Below are positions 1-10,186 of a stretch of DNA of 64,000 bases, in pieces; the stretch's first letter is position 1; each line of letters begins with the position of its first letter. The DNA is from Frigoribacterium sp. Leaf415 (GTDB lineage: Bacteria; Actinomycetota; Actinomycetes; Actinomycetales; Microbacteriaceae): NCBI RefSeq assembly GCF_001424645.1, contig NZ_LMQR01000001.1, positions 551,301-615,300 of the forward strand, read 5' to 3'. Under the pieces are notes generated by a model. The model saw only the letters and a program-made list of their open reading frames with translations, did no database searches and was not told the DNA's origin. Position numbers and translations under genes: made by a program.

Positions 1-91
1 GCCAACCGACGATCGCCCATCCGCTGCCCGTGACGACGACGGGCACGACGCCGAGCGCGACGAGCGCGACGAACCAACCGGTGACGGCCAT
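1..91 (-). CDS. DUF58-family membrane protein, N-terminal fragment
   Basis: Only about 30 codons are present; the gene leaves the window at base 1. It starts with ATG at 91, two bases after the stop of the MoxR ATPase gene on the same strand. The visible residues are hydrophobic (MAVTGWFVALVALGVVPVVV, then a short Gly/Trp-containing stretch), as in the first membrane segments of DUF58 proteins. DUF58 genes usually follow moxR directly, and that position is the main basis for the name. No catalytic or metal-binding motif can be seen in this fragment. Confidence 0.6.
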   Translation of the reverse strand, partial: MAVTGWFVALVALGVVPVVVTGSGWAIVGW

Positions 92-93
92 GG

Positions 94-1047
<954 letters not shown>

Positions 1048-1117
1048 CTGGTGGTGTCCTCCGGGGTGGGGATCGGTGCGGGGGCGGGCGGACGAGGCGC
1101 AGGAGGCGCGGGTCGGG

Positions 1118-2302
1118 TCACGACGGAGCCACCGCCCGTCGCACCGCGCGCTCGAGGTCGAGCAGGCTGTCGCTCAGCGAGACGAGTTCGCGGTCGTCGG
1201 CCGGGTCGGCGTCCACGAGCACGTGCCGGAGGCCCCGGGGGTCCGCCGAGGTGAGTGCGGCCACCTGGGCGACGACCTCGTCGACCGAGGCGGTGGACGA
1301 CAGGCCCGTCGTTCGTGCGAGTCGCCCGAACGTGCCGATGCGGAGCTGGTCGAGGGCGTGGCGGCGCTGCCCGGACCGTTCGTACAGCCGGGCGCGACCC
1401 TCGGTGGTCTCGGACGCCTTGACGGTCACCGGCAGTCGCTCGACGACGAGGGCGCCGAGGCGTCGACCCCGCCACACCATGGCGGCCACTCCGGCCAGGA
1501 GGAGCACCACCAGCGACGGTGTCACCCACGGGGGCGTGAGGGTGGCGAGCGTGCCCTGGCCCTCGGGCAGGTCGCCGGCCGAGGGCAGGTACCAGGTCAG
1601 CTCGGAGGACCCGCCGAGCAGGGCGAGCGCGAAGGCCGCGTCGTCGTCCGTCGCGATCGCGCCGTTGGTCAGGGCGCCCGTGGCACCCAGGACGGACACC
1701 CTCGCGTCGCCGTCGTCGAGCTCGACGAGACCGTAACCGTCGTCGGACGGGAGGCAACGGACGGCACCCGGGGCGTCGACGGCGTAGGCGACACCCGTGA
1801 CGTCGACCCGGGACGCCTGCTCGAGGGCCGGCGACGTGCAGGCGGGCGCGGCCGTGCCGTCCTCGACCGGGGCGGCCGTCGAGACGCCCGGGGCCACGCT
1901 GTCGAGTGCGGCGGACCCGGGGGAGAGGAGCACGAGGTGCGAGGTCGCCGTCGCGAGGCGCCGCCACTGGTCGCCGACCAGGAACCCGGAGGCGTCGTCG
2001 ACGAGGAGCGTGCCGTCGCCGGACCCGAGCCGGTCGAGGGTGTCGTCGAGGGTGGTCGTCACGGTCACGTCGACGCCCTGCCGGCCGAGTACCTCGACGA
2101 GCGCCTTCGCCCCACCGGGGGCGGCGTTCGCGGGGCCGAGGGCGCGCCCCTCGCCCGAGCCCGAGCCGACGAGGAGCGTCGCCGCGACGCCGAGCGCCAG
2201 GACGAGGGCGAGTGCGACCCAGAACCGGGCGCGGCGGAGCGACGCCGTGACGGTGGGGGTCGAGACGGTGCCGGTCTCGGCGGAGGGTGCGGTGACGGTC
2301 AC
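1118..2302 (-). CDS. DUF4350-domain membrane protein
   Basis: This protein of about 394 residues has one N-terminal membrane segment (about residues 20-40, FWVALALVLALGVAATLLVG). An extracytoplasmic DUF4350-like domain follows, then a second membrane segment near residue 265 (TPSLVVLLLAGVAAMVW) and a C-terminal cytoplasmic helical tail. I placed the start at the GTG at 2302, which overlaps the upstream DUF4129 stop by four bases (GTGA), rather than at the longer open frame that runs antisense to nothing recognisable. The domain occurs in MoxR gene clusters and its biochemical function is not known. A GGAGGCGCG word sits just beyond its stop at 1102. Confidence 0.85.
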   Translation of the reverse strand: MTVTAPSAETGTVSTPTVTASLRRARFWVALALVLALGVAATLLVGSGSGEGRALGPANAAPGGAKALVEVLGRQGVDVTVTTTLDDTLDRLGSGDGTLLVDDASGFLVGDQWRRLATATSHLVLLSPGSAALDSVAPGVSTAAPVEDGTAAPACTSPALEQASRVDVTGVAYAVDAPGAVRCLPSDDGYGLVELDDGDARVSVLGATGALTNGAIATDDDAAFALALLGGSSELTWYLPSAGDLPEGQGTLATLTPPWVTPSLVVLLLAGVAAMVWRGRRLGALVVERLPVTVKASETTEGRARLYERSGQRRHALDQLRIGTFGRLARTTGLSSTASVDEVVAQVAALTSADPRGLRHVLVDADPADDRELVSLSDSLLDLERAVRRAVAPS

Positions 2303-2937
2303 GCGTCCACCCGCCGGGACGACGTCACACGCCGGTCGAGCTCGACGACGGCCCGGTAGGCCTCGTCGGTGCCGGGGCGGTCGAGGTAGCGGACGCCGTC
2401 GAAGGCCGTGGCGGCGTCGGCGAAACCGGCCCGGAGGTCGGGGAAGACGTCGCCCGCCCGGCGGGCCACGTCGCGTGCGGTGGTGCCGGGGGAGACCGCG
2501 ACGTCGCCCCGCTCGGCCAGCGAGCGGGCTATCGCCCGGAAGGCCTCGGCGACGGCGAGGGTCAGGTCGCCCCGGAAGGCGGCCTCCCGGGCCGCGGCAC
2601 GCATCGTGTCGCTGTCGCGGACGTCGTCGTCGCCGAAGAGGACGAGGTCGCGGGCGGACCGGCGGTTGAGCCGCGGCACCCCGTAGACGAGCAGCACGAC
2701 CACGACGACCACCACGACGACCGCGAGCAGCACGATCGCCGCGACCGCCGGCGCCCCTTCCGTCCCCCCGAACCGGATCGAACCGAGCCAGTCCCAGAAC
2801 GCCTGCGCCGCACGGTCGAGCCAGGACGGCTGCGCCGCCACGTACTCGGGCCCGGTGAGCTCGCGCAGGACCTCGCGCCGGGCGTCGTCGGCGTCGGGAG
2901 TCAGCGGGGGCCCGGCGGCGAAGGGAAGGGGACTCAC
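2299..2937 (-). CDS. DUF4129-domain membrane protein
   Basis: This protein of about 212 residues has one strongly hydrophobic helix in the middle (AIVLLAVVVVVVVVVLLVYG), a short extracytoplasmic N-terminal part with a Trp-rich amphipathic stretch, and a C-terminal cytoplasmic domain rich in Arg and Asp. The C-terminal half resembles DUF4129 (AFRAIARSLAERGDV, then RRAGDVFPDLRAGF). The start is the GTG at 2937, overlapping the upstream stop by four bases. DUF4129 proteins are usual partners of MoxR/DUF4350/DUF58 clusters. No enzymatic role is established. Confidence 0.85.
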   Translation of the reverse strand: MSPLPFAAGPPLTPDADDARREVLRELTGPEYVAAQPSWLDRAAQAFWDWLGSIRFGGTEGAPAVAAIVLLAVVVVVVVVVLLVYGVPRLNRRSARDLVLFGDDDVRDSDTMRAAAREAAFRGDLTLAVAEAFRAIARSLAERGDVAVSPGTTARDVARRAGDVFPDLRAGFADAATAFDGVRYLDRPGTDEAYRAVVELDRRVTSSRRVDA

Positions 2938-4157
2938 CAGCGGGGTGCTCCCGGGTGAGTCGTCGGGGCGAGCGGGGCCTCGGGCGTGCGGTACGGGTCG
3001 GGTTGCCCCTCGGCCGACCGCCCACCGCGCTCGACGTAGCGGACGAGTTCGAGGTCGAGCCCCTCGGTGCGGATGCGCCGGTCGACGTAGACGAGGCCGG
3101 CCGACGCCGCCTGCAGCACGGAGCCGATGGCGCCGATGACCGCCGTGATGCCCAGGGTCACGGCGTAGGTGCCCGCCGTCAGGGCGAGGAAGGTCGGGTC
3201 GGTCACGTCGCCCGTGGGGGCGAGCGTGCTGGTCAGGACGCTGAACAGCACCGAGAAGGGCGTCGCGACGACCTGCGAGGCGACCTGGATCATGAGGAAC
3301 ACCAGCGCGATCACGCCGAAGGTCCGCCAGAAGGAGGCGCGGGTCAACGACCACGAGCGCCTCACCGCCGCGCCGAGGGTCATCCGCTCGAGCACGATCG
3401 CGCTCGGCACGAGGCAGGTCTTGACGGTCAGCCACACGCCGAGCACGAGGAGGCCCAGCCCGAGCAGGACCCCGACCCCGACGCCGACGGCGATGCTCGG
3501 TCCCGAACCGACGGCCACGCCCACGACGACGACGCCGGCCACGAGTGCCAGCGCCACGACGTAGGCGGCGGTGAGCAGGGCGGACCAGCCGACGAGCGTG
3601 CCCAGGCGGCCCTTGGCCAGCGCCCAGAGGCCGCCGAGTCGCAGTTTCTCTCCGAGCGTCTGACGAGCCGTCTCGAGCACGAAGAGCCCTTGGAGCAGGG
3701 CCGTGACGATCACCTGCAGGGCGATCGGCACGAGGGCCGACGCGGCCACGATGGCGACGGCGCCGGCCAGCACCGCGTCACGGTCGCGGGGGAGGGCCTG
3801 TTCGACCCGTCCGAAAGCGAGGAAGGCGCTGCCGCCGGTGATCGCCACGGTCACCACCAGCAGGAAGACCTGCGACAGCAGGGCCGTGCCGAACGTGGTG
3901 CGCGGGTTGCGGCGGAACACCTGGAACGAGGCACCCAGGATCTCGCCGAAGGTCAGGGGGCGCAGCGGCACGAGACCCGGTTTCGGCGGCGGGGCCCAGC
4001 CGGGGGCGGGCGGCGGGGTGGACCCGCCCGGGGACGCCCCGGGGACGGGTGAGGGCCCGGCGGGGACGGGGCCGGCGGACGACGGGTCGACGCGCTCGCC
4101 CCAGCGCGGCGGGGACGTGTCGCCTCCCGGTGTGCTCCAGGCGTTCGGATCGGTCAT
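2934..4157 (-). CDS. Glycerophosphoryl diester phosphodiesterase membrane-domain-like protein
   Basis: This protein of about 407 residues begins with a Pro/Gly-rich cytoplasmic tail (residues 1-75) and continues with the segment LRPLTFGEILGASFQVFRRN, typical of the polytopic 'GDPD membrane domain' family. About six membrane helices follow. No catalytic phosphodiesterase domain is present, so it is probably not an enzyme. The start is the ATG at 4157 (MTDPNAWS); the longer frame upstream has no family resemblance. It is the first gene of the minus-strand MoxR cluster and diverges from mtrA across 149 bases. Confidence 0.8.
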   Translation of the reverse strand: MTDPNAWSTPGGDTSPPRWGERVDPSSAGPVPAGPSPVPGASPGGSTPPPAPGWAPPPKPGLVPLRPLTFGEILGASFQVFRRNPRTTFGTALLSQVFLLVVTVAITGGSAFLAFGRVEQALPRDRDAVLAGAVAIVAASALVPIALQVIVTALLQGLFVLETARQTLGEKLRLGGLWALAKGRLGTLVGWSALLTAAYVVALALVAGVVVVGVAVGSGPSIAVGVGVGVLLGLGLLVLGVWLTVKTCLVPSAIVLERMTLGAAVRRSWSLTRASFWRTFGVIALVFLMIQVASQVVATPFSVLFSVLTSTLAPTGDVTDPTFLALTAGTYAVTLGITAVIGAIGSVLQAASAGLVYVDRRIRTEGLDLELVRYVERGGRSAEGQPDPYRTPEAPLAPTTHPGAPRW

Positions 4158-4197
4158 GGTCCCCCTGGTCGTCCTGACCGTGAGGTCGTCCTCACGA

Positions 4198-4217
4198 GTG
4201 TGTTCATGTTTCCACAC
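4198..4217. promoter_or_regulatory. Inverted repeat in the divergent moxR-cluster/mtrA intergenic region
   Basis: Perfect five-base arms GTGTG and CACAC flank ten bases, 40 to 60 bases upstream of the minus-strand membrane protein start and about 90 bases before mtrA. The position suits an operator for a shared regulator, possibly MtrA itself. The arms do not match a consensus I can name with certainty. This is a candidate from position and symmetry only. Confidence 0.3.
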
Positions 4218-4255
4218 CGGACCGGGCGCTGCCAGCCGATGCGCGCCTCCTGCAC

Positions 4256-4261
4256 TAATCT
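4256..4261 (+). promoter_or_regulatory. Candidate -10 element of the mtrAB promoter
   Basis: TAATCT fits the actinobacterial TANNNT -10 pattern and lies about 45 bases before the mtrA ATG. That gives a leader of about 40 bases. No convincing -35 hexamer is visible at 17 bases. A CGCGCCTCC word (4242-4250) lies immediately upstream. Confidence 0.4.
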
Positions 4262-4306
4262 GTCCTGACGTGCCGCCTCCCGAGCGGCCCAGCCCAGACG
4301 GAGAAC

Positions 4307-4987
4307 ATGAACCCGCGCATCCTCGTGGTCGACGACGACCCGGCGCTCGCCGAGATGATCGGCATCGTCCTTCGCGCCGACGAGTTCGACCCCCACTTCT
4401 GCGGCGACGGCGCGGGCGCCCTCGAGGCGTTCCACGAGGCCTCACCCGACCTCGTCCTGCTCGACCTGATGCTGCCCGGCCTCGACGGCATCGAGGTCTG
4501 CCGCCTCATCCGTGCCGAGAGCGGCGTGCCGATCATCATGCTGACCGCGAAGGGCGACACGGCCGACGTGGTCCGCGGTCTCGAGAGCGGGGCCGACGAC
4601 TACGTCGTCAAGCCGTTCAACCCGAAAGAGCTCGTCGCGCGCATCCGCACCCGGCTGCGCCCGGCCACCGAGCCGACCAACGACGTGCTCACGGTGGGCG
4701 ACCTGCGCCTCGACGTCGCGGCACACGAGGTGCGACGCGGTGACACGCCGATCGCCCTGACCCCGCTCGAGTTCGAGCTGCTGCTCGCGCTCGCCTCGAA
4801 GCCGCAGCAGGTCTTCACCCGCGAGATGCTGCTCGAGCAGGTCTGGGGCTACCACTACAAAGCCGACACCCGTCTGGTGAACGTCCACGTGCAGCGGCTG
4901 CGCGCGAAGGTGGAGCACGATCCCGACGCGCCCCGCATCGTCACGACCGTGCGCGGCGTCGGGTACCGCGCCGGCGCGGGTTCGTAG
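4307..4987 (+). CDS. mtrA: MtrA response regulator (OmpR/PhoB family)
   Basis: At 226 residues this is the usual MtrA length. The receiver domain (about 1-120) has the acidic pocket D9-D11, the phospho-acceptor D53 (VLLDLMLPG), T80 and K102 (VVKPF). The C-terminal winged helix (about 130-225) ends in the family-typical VTTVRGVGYRAG. In actinobacteria MtrA controls cell wall, division and osmotic-response genes and is essential in mycobacteria. The gene is followed nine bases later by mtrB and then lpqB, the standard order, which separates it from other OmpR-type regulators. The start ATG at 4307 has a GGAG upstream. Confidence 0.97.
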   Translation: MNPRILVVDDDPALAEMIGIVLRADEFDPHFCGDGAGALEAFHEASPDLVLLDLMLPGLDGIEVCRLIRAESGVPIIMLTAKGDTADVVRGLESGADDYVVKPFNPKELVARIRTRLRPATEPTNDVLTVGDLRLDVAAHEVRRGDTPIALTPLEFELLLALASKPQQVFTREMLLEQVWGYHYKADTRLVNVHVQRLRAKVEHDPDAPRIVTTVRGVGYRAGAGS

Positions 4988-4996
4988 CCCGGTCGG

Positions 4997-6769
4997 GTGG
5001 CGCTCGTGTCGACGGTCGCGGGGCCCGACCAGGGCGGGCCCGCCCGGTCGGGCGGTCCGTGGTCGTGGCGGGCACCGGCGTGGCGCACGTGGCCGACCCG
5101 GGTGGTCGGCTTCTGGCGATCGTCGTTGTCGTTCCGCACCGTCGCGCTCACGGTGGTGCTGTCGACCGTCGCCGTGACCGTGATCGGCACGCTCATCTCG
5201 GTGACCATCGGCACGAGCCTCTACGACCAACGCCGTGAGCAGGTCGAGGCCGAGAGCGTGCGGGCGACGCTGCTGGCGCAGAACATCTTCGACTCGGCCA
5301 CCGCCACCGAGGACGCCAACCAGGTCGAGCTCGACGCCCTGCAGAACGAGGCCCAGACCGCCATCCTGGGCTCGACCTCGAGCCCGGGCGGGACGAGCAT
5401 CGCCATCCTCCGGACCCCGGGGCAGAACAGTCCGCAGACCATCCAGAACATCGCCAGCCCCGACTTCCCGGACTCCGTGATCTCGCCGGCCCTCCGCGAG
5501 GCGGTGGCGGCGGACGACGGACGCCTCTCGATGCAGTCGGTGTCGCTGCCCCCGACGACGCTGGGCGGCGGTTCGCCCGGCATCGCGGTCGGCTCGACGC
5601 TGCAGGTGCCCACCGCGGGCCAGTACGAGCTCTACCTCGTCTACGACCTCGGCGACGCACAGGCCACGCTCGACCTCATGCAGCGGACGCTCGGCATCGG
5701 GTCGCTCGCGCTCGTGCTGTTGATCGGCGCCATCACCTATCTCGTCGTCCGGCTCGTCGTGGGGCCCATCCGCACGGCGGCCGAGACCAGCCAGAAGATT
5801 GCGGCCGGCCACCTGGAAGAACGGATCCCCGAGAAAGGGCAGGACGTCGTCGCCACGCTCGGGCGATCGTTCAACGGGATGGCCGACGCCATGCAGCGCC
5901 AGATCTCGCAACTGGCCGAACTCTCTCGCGTCCAACAACGCTTCGTGAGTGACGTCTCGCACGAACTGCGCACGCCGTTGACCACGATCCGGCTGGCCGG
6001 CGACGTCCTCTACGACCAACGCACCTCGTTCACTCCCTCGGCCGCGCGCACGGCCGAGCTGCTGCACACCCAGGTCGACCGGTTCGAGCTGTTGCTCGCC
6101 GACCTGCTCGAGATCTCGCGGTTCGACGCGGGTGCCGTCGAACTCGAGACCGAGCCCGTCACGGTCGTGCGTCTCGTCGAGGACGGCGTCGACGAGTTCG
6201 GTCCCCTCGCCGCCGAATCCGGCAGCGTCGTGTCGGTCGTCGCCCGGGGCGGGTACTTCGAGGCCGAGATCGATCCGCGACGGCTGCGCCGCATCCTTCG
6301 GAACCTGCTGGGCAACGCCATCGAGCACGGCGAGGGGCGGCCGATCGAGGTCGAGGTCGACAGCGACGCGACCGCCGTCGCGGTGGCCGTGCGCGACAAC
6401 GGAGTGGGCATGAGCCCTGCCGACGCCGCGCGGGTGTTCGACCGGTTCTGGCGGGCCGACCCCTCCCGCAAGCGCACCATCGGGGGCACCGGGCTGGGCC
6501 TGGCGATCAGCCTCGAGGACGCGGCCCTGCACGGCGGTCGGCTCGAGGTCTGGTCCGAGCCGGGCTCGGGCAGCCGGTTCGTCGTCACGCTGCCCCGGGT
6601 GGCCGGCGGTCGCATCGAGGGATCGCCCCTGCCGGTCGTGCCGCCGGACCGTCGGGGCGAGACGACCGTCCCGGTGACGGGCGAACCGTGGTCGGGTTCG
6701 GTCCCGGCCGTCGAGGCGCCGGGCGTGTCGACCCCGTCGTCGTCCGGGTGGGGAGCTGACGATGACTGA
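4997..6769 (+). CDS. mtrB: MtrB sensor histidine kinase
   Basis: This 590-residue membrane kinase pairs with MtrA. A first membrane helix (about residues 50-72) precedes an extracellular sensing region, then a second helix (about 230-255). After it come HAMP, the HisKA phospho-acceptor SHELRTPLTT (His about 322), and an HATPase domain with N-box NLLGNAIEHG, G1 DNGVGMSP and G2 GGTGLGLAI. The GTG at 4997 is used; a second GTG three codons in is possible. The gene overlaps lpqB by eight bases, which implies translational coupling. The C-terminal 60 residues are Pro/Gly-rich and probably disordered. Confidence 0.96.
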   Translation: MALVSTVAGPDQGGPARSGGPWSWRAPAWRTWPTRVVGFWRSSLSFRTVALTVVLSTVAVTVIGTLISVTIGTSLYDQRREQVEAESVRATLLAQNIFDSATATEDANQVELDALQNEAQTAILGSTSSPGGTSIAILRTPGQNSPQTIQNIASPDFPDSVISPALREAVAADDGRLSMQSVSLPPTTLGGGSPGIAVGSTLQVPTAGQYELYLVYDLGDAQATLDLMQRTLGIGSLALVLLIGAITYLVVRLVVGPIRTAAETSQKIAAGHLEERIPEKGQDVVATLGRSFNGMADAMQRQISQLAELSRVQQRFVSDVSHELRTPLTTIRLAGDVLYDQRTSFTPSAARTAELLHTQVDRFELLLADLLEISRFDAGAVELETEPVTVVRLVEDGVDEFGPLAAESGSVVSVVARGGYFEAEIDPRRLRRILRNLLGNAIEHGEGRPIEVEVDSDATAVAVAVRDNGVGMSPADAARVFDRFWRADPSRKRTIGGTGLGLAISLEDAALHGGRLEVWSEPGSGSRFVVTLPRVAGGRIEGSPLPVVPPDRRGETTVPVTGEPWSGSVPAVEAPGVSTPSSSGWGADDD

Positions 6770-8462
6770 TCGGCGACGGAACGGCCCGTGGGGCCGCCGG
6801 TCAGCGGTCCTGGCGGCCCTCGTGACCGCCGCGATCGCCCTGACCGGGTGCGTGGGCATCCCCGACGGCGGTCAGGTGCAGCGGGGCGACACCGTGAGCG
6901 ACGACGTGGTGAGCGACTTCGTGTTCCGGCCCAACGGTCCGATCGCCGGCAGCTCGCAAGAAAGGCTGCTGCGGGACTTCCTCTCGGCGGGCACCGGGTC
7001 CCAGGACAACTACGGGGTGGCGCGTCAGTTCCTCAGCGCCGGTTTCGCCGACGAGTGGGAGCCGCGGGCCAGCGTCACCATCCGCCCCGGGGTCGGCTCG
7101 ACCTCGAGGGTCGGCGGGTCGACGCTCGACTACGCCTTCGTGGGCTCGGCGACGGTCGACTCGGCGGGGCACTACACCCCGGCCACGTCGTCCACGACGA
7201 CGTCGCTGGCGTTCTCGTTCGTCCGCGAGGGCGGCGAGTGGCGGATCAGCGACGCCCCCGACGGCATCATCCTGTCGCCGGCCACCTTCGACTCGGTCTT
7301 CCGGTCGCACGCCGCCTACTTCTACGACCCCACGTTCACCTATCTCGTGCCGGACGAACGCTGGTTCCTCGCGCGGTCGTCGACGAGCACGCGCCTCGCG
7401 ACGGCGCTGCTCGACGGGCCGTCGGACTGGCTGCAGGGCGCCGTCGTCTCGGCCTTCCCCGAGGGGACCCAGCTGTCGCTGACGGCCATCACCGTGGACG
7501 ACGGGACGGCCCGCGTCGACCTCACCGCCGACGCCCTCGAGGCGACGCCCGACGCCCGGGCCCGGATGCAGGCCCAGCTGCTGGCGAGCTTCTCGACCCT
7601 CGCGACCGTGACCGCCGTCGAGCTGAGCGTCGAGGGCGCCCCTCTGTCCGTGCCGGCCATGCAGCAGCCCGTGCCGGTGCGTGACCCCGCGGTCGACGCC
7701 CGGCCCCTCGTGCTGACCGAGGGCGTGCTCGGATTCGCCACCACGAGCGCCACGAGCCAGCTCCCGGGGCTCTCGGACGCGGTCGAGACCCTCCGGCCCC
7801 GGTCGGTCGAGTTGTCGGCGGACCAGACGAGCGCCGCCGTCGGCACCTCGTCGGGCACGTACGCCGTCACGGCCTCGGGGGGAGCCCGGCTGGTCGACGC
7901 CCGGACCGGACTCGTCGCCCCCTCGCTCGACGACGCGGGCTTCGTCTGGTCGGTCGTCGCCGACGACCCGTCGAGCCTCACGGCGTACGCGCTCGACGGC
8001 ACGCCCCACACGGTGGTGACGTCGCTGCCGGCGGGTCCGAGCATCACGACGTTCCGCATCTCGCGGGACGGCACCCGCGCGTTGCTGTTGCTCGACGACC
8101 AGGGCGAGTCGCGCCTCCTCGTGGCCGCCGTCGTGCGGGACGCCGACGGGGTCCCGCTCCGGCTGGGTCAGCCCCTCGAGTTGTCGGCTCCGGACGGCGC
8201 ACCCGTCGACGCGACCTGGGCCGATCAACTGACCGTCGCCGTCCTGACCTCCGTGGGCGAGTCGTCCCGGGTGACGACGTCCGAGGTCGGCGGGGACTCG
8301 TCGAGCGCCGGCCGCCCGTCGGGCGAGGCGGTCGCGATCGTCGGCGGCAACGGCTTCGACCGCCTGCTGCTGCTGGGTGCCGACGGCGACGTGCTCGAAC
8401 CCCGGGGCAGCAGTTGGCAGGCCACGGGGCTGACGGCCGACCTGGTGGCGACGCAGCGCTGA
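6762..8462 (+). CDS. lpqB: LpqB lipoprotein with GerMN domain
   Basis: This 566-residue secreted lipoprotein has an Arg-rich start, a hydrophobic signal and a lipobox LTGC with the modified Cys at residue 30. A GerMN domain lies in the middle (roughly 190-290), followed by a beta-propeller-like C-terminal half. In mycobacteria LpqB interacts with the MtrB extracellular domain and modulates MtrA phosphorylation. The overlap with mtrB and the order mtrA-mtrB-lpqB support the same role here. Confidence 0.95.
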   Translation: MTDRRRNGPWGRRSAVLAALVTAAIALTGCVGIPDGGQVQRGDTVSDDVVSDFVFRPNGPIAGSSQERLLRDFLSAGTGSQDNYGVARQFLSAGFADEWEPRASVTIRPGVGSTSRVGGSTLDYAFVGSATVDSAGHYTPATSSTTTSLAFSFVREGGEWRISDAPDGIILSPATFDSVFRSHAAYFYDPTFTYLVPDERWFLARSSTSTRLATALLDGPSDWLQGAVVSAFPEGTQLSLTAITVDDGTARVDLTADALEATPDARARMQAQLLASFSTLATVTAVELSVEGAPLSVPAMQQPVPVRDPAVDARPLVLTEGVLGFATTSATSQLPGLSDAVETLRPRSVELSADQTSAAVGTSSGTYAVTASGGARLVDARTGLVAPSLDDAGFVWSVVADDPSSLTAYALDGTPHTVVTSLPAGPSITTFRISRDGTRALLLLDDQGESRLLVAAVVRDADGVPLRLGQPLELSAPDGAPVDATWADQLTVAVLTSVGESSRVTTSEVGGDSSSAGRPSGEAVAIVGGNGFDRLLLLGADGDVLEPRGSSWQATGLTADLVATQR

Positions 8463-8531
8463 CGCCCCGGGGTCGCCTCCTCCCCAGGGCGGGCGGCGGG
8501 CTGACCGTCCCCCTCGGACGACGGAGGCGCG

Positions 8532-9302
8532 GTGCGCGTGTCCGGGGGAGTCCACGCTGTCGGGATGCCCCGGCCCTCTCGTCCCCGTTCGGTCGTCCTC
8601 GCACGGGACGCCCTCGCGAGGGCCGGCCGCGAGGCGCTGTCCGTCGTGTCACCCGTCTCGTGCGCGGGATGCCGCGGGCCCGACGTCGGCCTGTGCGACG
8701 ACTGCCGGCGTCGGCTCGTCCCCGAGGTCGTCCGGGTCGACCTGCCCGACGGGCTCCCGGTCTTCGCCGGACTCGTCTACGCCTTCGAGGCGCGGGGTGT
8801 CGTGCTGGCCTTCAAGAACGGCGGCCGGGTGCGCCTGGCCGAGGTGCTGGCCCCGGCCCTCGCCGCCGCCCTCGAGTCCTGCGCCCGTCACGGATCGCAC
8901 GAGGGGGCGTCCGCCGTGGACGGGGGCACGGGCGATCGGTCGCTGCTCGTCGTGCCGGTGCCGCCGTCGCGACGGGGGCGGCGTCGGCGGGGCTACGACC
9001 CGGTCGACCTGGTGCTGCGCCGGCTCGGGCTCGTGGTCGGCACGCGCCTGCTCGTGCCGACGGCGCGGGCCGGCAGCGGCCAGAAGGGCCGCGACCGGCA
9101 GCAGCGTCTGAGGGGACGCGAGGGCAGTCTGCGTGCCACCCGCGACCTCGCGGGGTCGCGGGTCGTGCTGGTCGACGACGTCGTGACGACCGGTGGCACC
9201 CTGCAGGAGGCGCGGCGTGCACTGACCGCCCGGGGCGCGGTCGTGGTCGGTGCGGCCTGTCTCGCCGCCACCCCGTTGCGGTCGGGCGCCGACCGCGCCT
9301 GA
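8532..9302 (+). CDS. comF: ComF-family phosphoribosyltransferase-like protein
   Basis: This protein of up to 256 residues resembles ComF/GntX proteins. It has an N-terminal Cys pair arrangement for a zinc ribbon (CAGCRGPDVGLCDDC) and a C-terminal PRPP-binding loop VLVDDVVTTGGTL. ComF proteins are linked to DNA uptake and processing in competent bacteria, but the gene is common in actinobacteria beside mtrAB-lpqB and its role there is not settled. The GTG at 8532 lies four bases after a GGAGG that belongs to a GGAGGCGCG word. The ATG at 8565 is an alternative that would lose 11 residues. Confidence 0.9.
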   Translation: MRVSGGVHAVGMPRPSRPRSVVLARDALARAGREALSVVSPVSCAGCRGPDVGLCDDCRRRLVPEVVRVDLPDGLPVFAGLVYAFEARGVVLAFKNGGRVRLAEVLAPALAAALESCARHGSHEGASAVDGGTGDRSLLVVPVPPSRRGRRRRGYDPVDLVLRRLGLVVGTRLLVPTARAGSGQKGRDRQQRLRGREGSLRATRDLAGSRVVLVDDVVTTGGTLQEARRALTARGAVVVGAACLAATPLRSGADRA

Positions 9303-9344
9303 GCGAACGGTGAACGGTGCGTGACACGGGGGTGTCCGGGTCGC

Positions 9345-9350
9345 TACGGT
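9345..9350 (+). promoter_or_regulatory. Candidate -10 element for hpf
   Basis: TACGGT in the context GGTCGCTACGGTGGGG matches the actinobacterial -10 pattern. It would give a leader of about 65 bases before the hpf ATG. No clear -35 is seen. Confidence 0.35.
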
Positions 9351-9419
9351 GGGGCGAAAGGCGTGAAAGGACATCCGCCTGGCTGACAGGCGGCACGTCG
9401 ATAGCCACAGGAGGTCGTC

Positions 9420-10124
9420 ATGGAAATTTCCGTCACGGGTCGAAACGTCGGCATCACCGATCGTTTCCGCGAGTACGCCACCGAGAAGGCAGACAAGGTC
9501 GCCGCGCTGGCCACGAAGGCCCTCGCCCTCGAGGTCAAGGTGTCGCGGCACCACGAGAAGTCCGGCGGGCAGGCGGGCGACGACCGGGTCGAGATCACCC
9601 TGATCGGCCCCGGCCCCCTCGTGCGGGCCGAGTCCACGGCCGCCGACAAGTACGCGGCGTTCGATCTCGCGATCGGTCGCCTCCTCGAACGGGTGCGCCG
9701 GGCGAAGGACCGGCAGAAGATCCATCGCGGGCAACACCGACCGACGTCGCTGCGCGAGGCGGCCACGGCCGACTTCAGCGGTGTCGGCGTCACACCCGCC
9801 GCGGCCGAGACGCTCGACCAGGTCCGTACCGGTGCCGTGACGGTGGTGGGCGACGAGGCCCCCGCCGACGAGGTCGAAGAGGACTACTGCCCCGTGGTCA
9901 TCCGCGAGAAGGTCTTCGCGTCGACGCCCATGTCCGTCGACGACGCGCTCTACTACATGGAGCTCGTCGGTCACGACTTCTACCTCTTCATCGACGCCGA
10001 GACCGAGCGTCCGAGCGTCGTGTACCGGCGCAAGGGCTGGGACTACGGCGTGATCGGCCTCGACCAGGACTCGCCCGACCTGCAAGAGACCGCCACGGCG
10101 CTGCGGGCAGGCCTGGTGAGCTGA
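9420..10124 (+). CDS. hpf: Long-form ribosome hibernation promoting factor
   Basis: At 234 residues this is a long-form HPF. The N-terminal S30AE domain (about 1-110, MEISVTGRNVGITDRF) binds the 30S subunit and blocks the mRNA channel. A linker follows, then a C-terminal dimerisation domain (about 165-225, VIREKVFASTPMSVDDALYY) that joins two 70S ribosomes into 100S particles. The ATG at 9420 has a strong AGGAGGT site. A position between comF and secA is standard in actinobacteria. Expression is expected in stationary phase or under stress. Confidence 0.96.
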   Translation: MEISVTGRNVGITDRFREYATEKADKVAALATKALALEVKVSRHHEKSGGQAGDDRVEITLIGPGPLVRAESTAADKYAAFDLAIGRLLERVRRAKDRQKIHRGQHRPTSLREAATADFSGVGVTPAAAETLDQVRTGAVTVVGDEAPADEVEEDYCPVVIREKVFASTPMSVDDALYYMELVGHDFYLFIDAETERPSVVYRRKGWDYGVIGLDQDSPDLQETATALRAGLVS

Positions 10125-10155
10125 CCTCCTGATCCCGCCGGGTGGCCGACACCCC

Positions 10156-10186
10156 GGGAGGCGCGGGCACGTCCCTGCCGCCTCCC
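10156..10186 (+). terminator. Hairpin after hpf
   Basis: GGGAGGCG at 10156-10163 pairs with CGCCTCCC at 10179-10186, with a smaller GGG/CCC stem inside. It lies 30 bases after the hpf stop and before the secA leader. No T-run follows. The left arm is one of the dispersed GGAGGCGCG words. Confidence 0.55.
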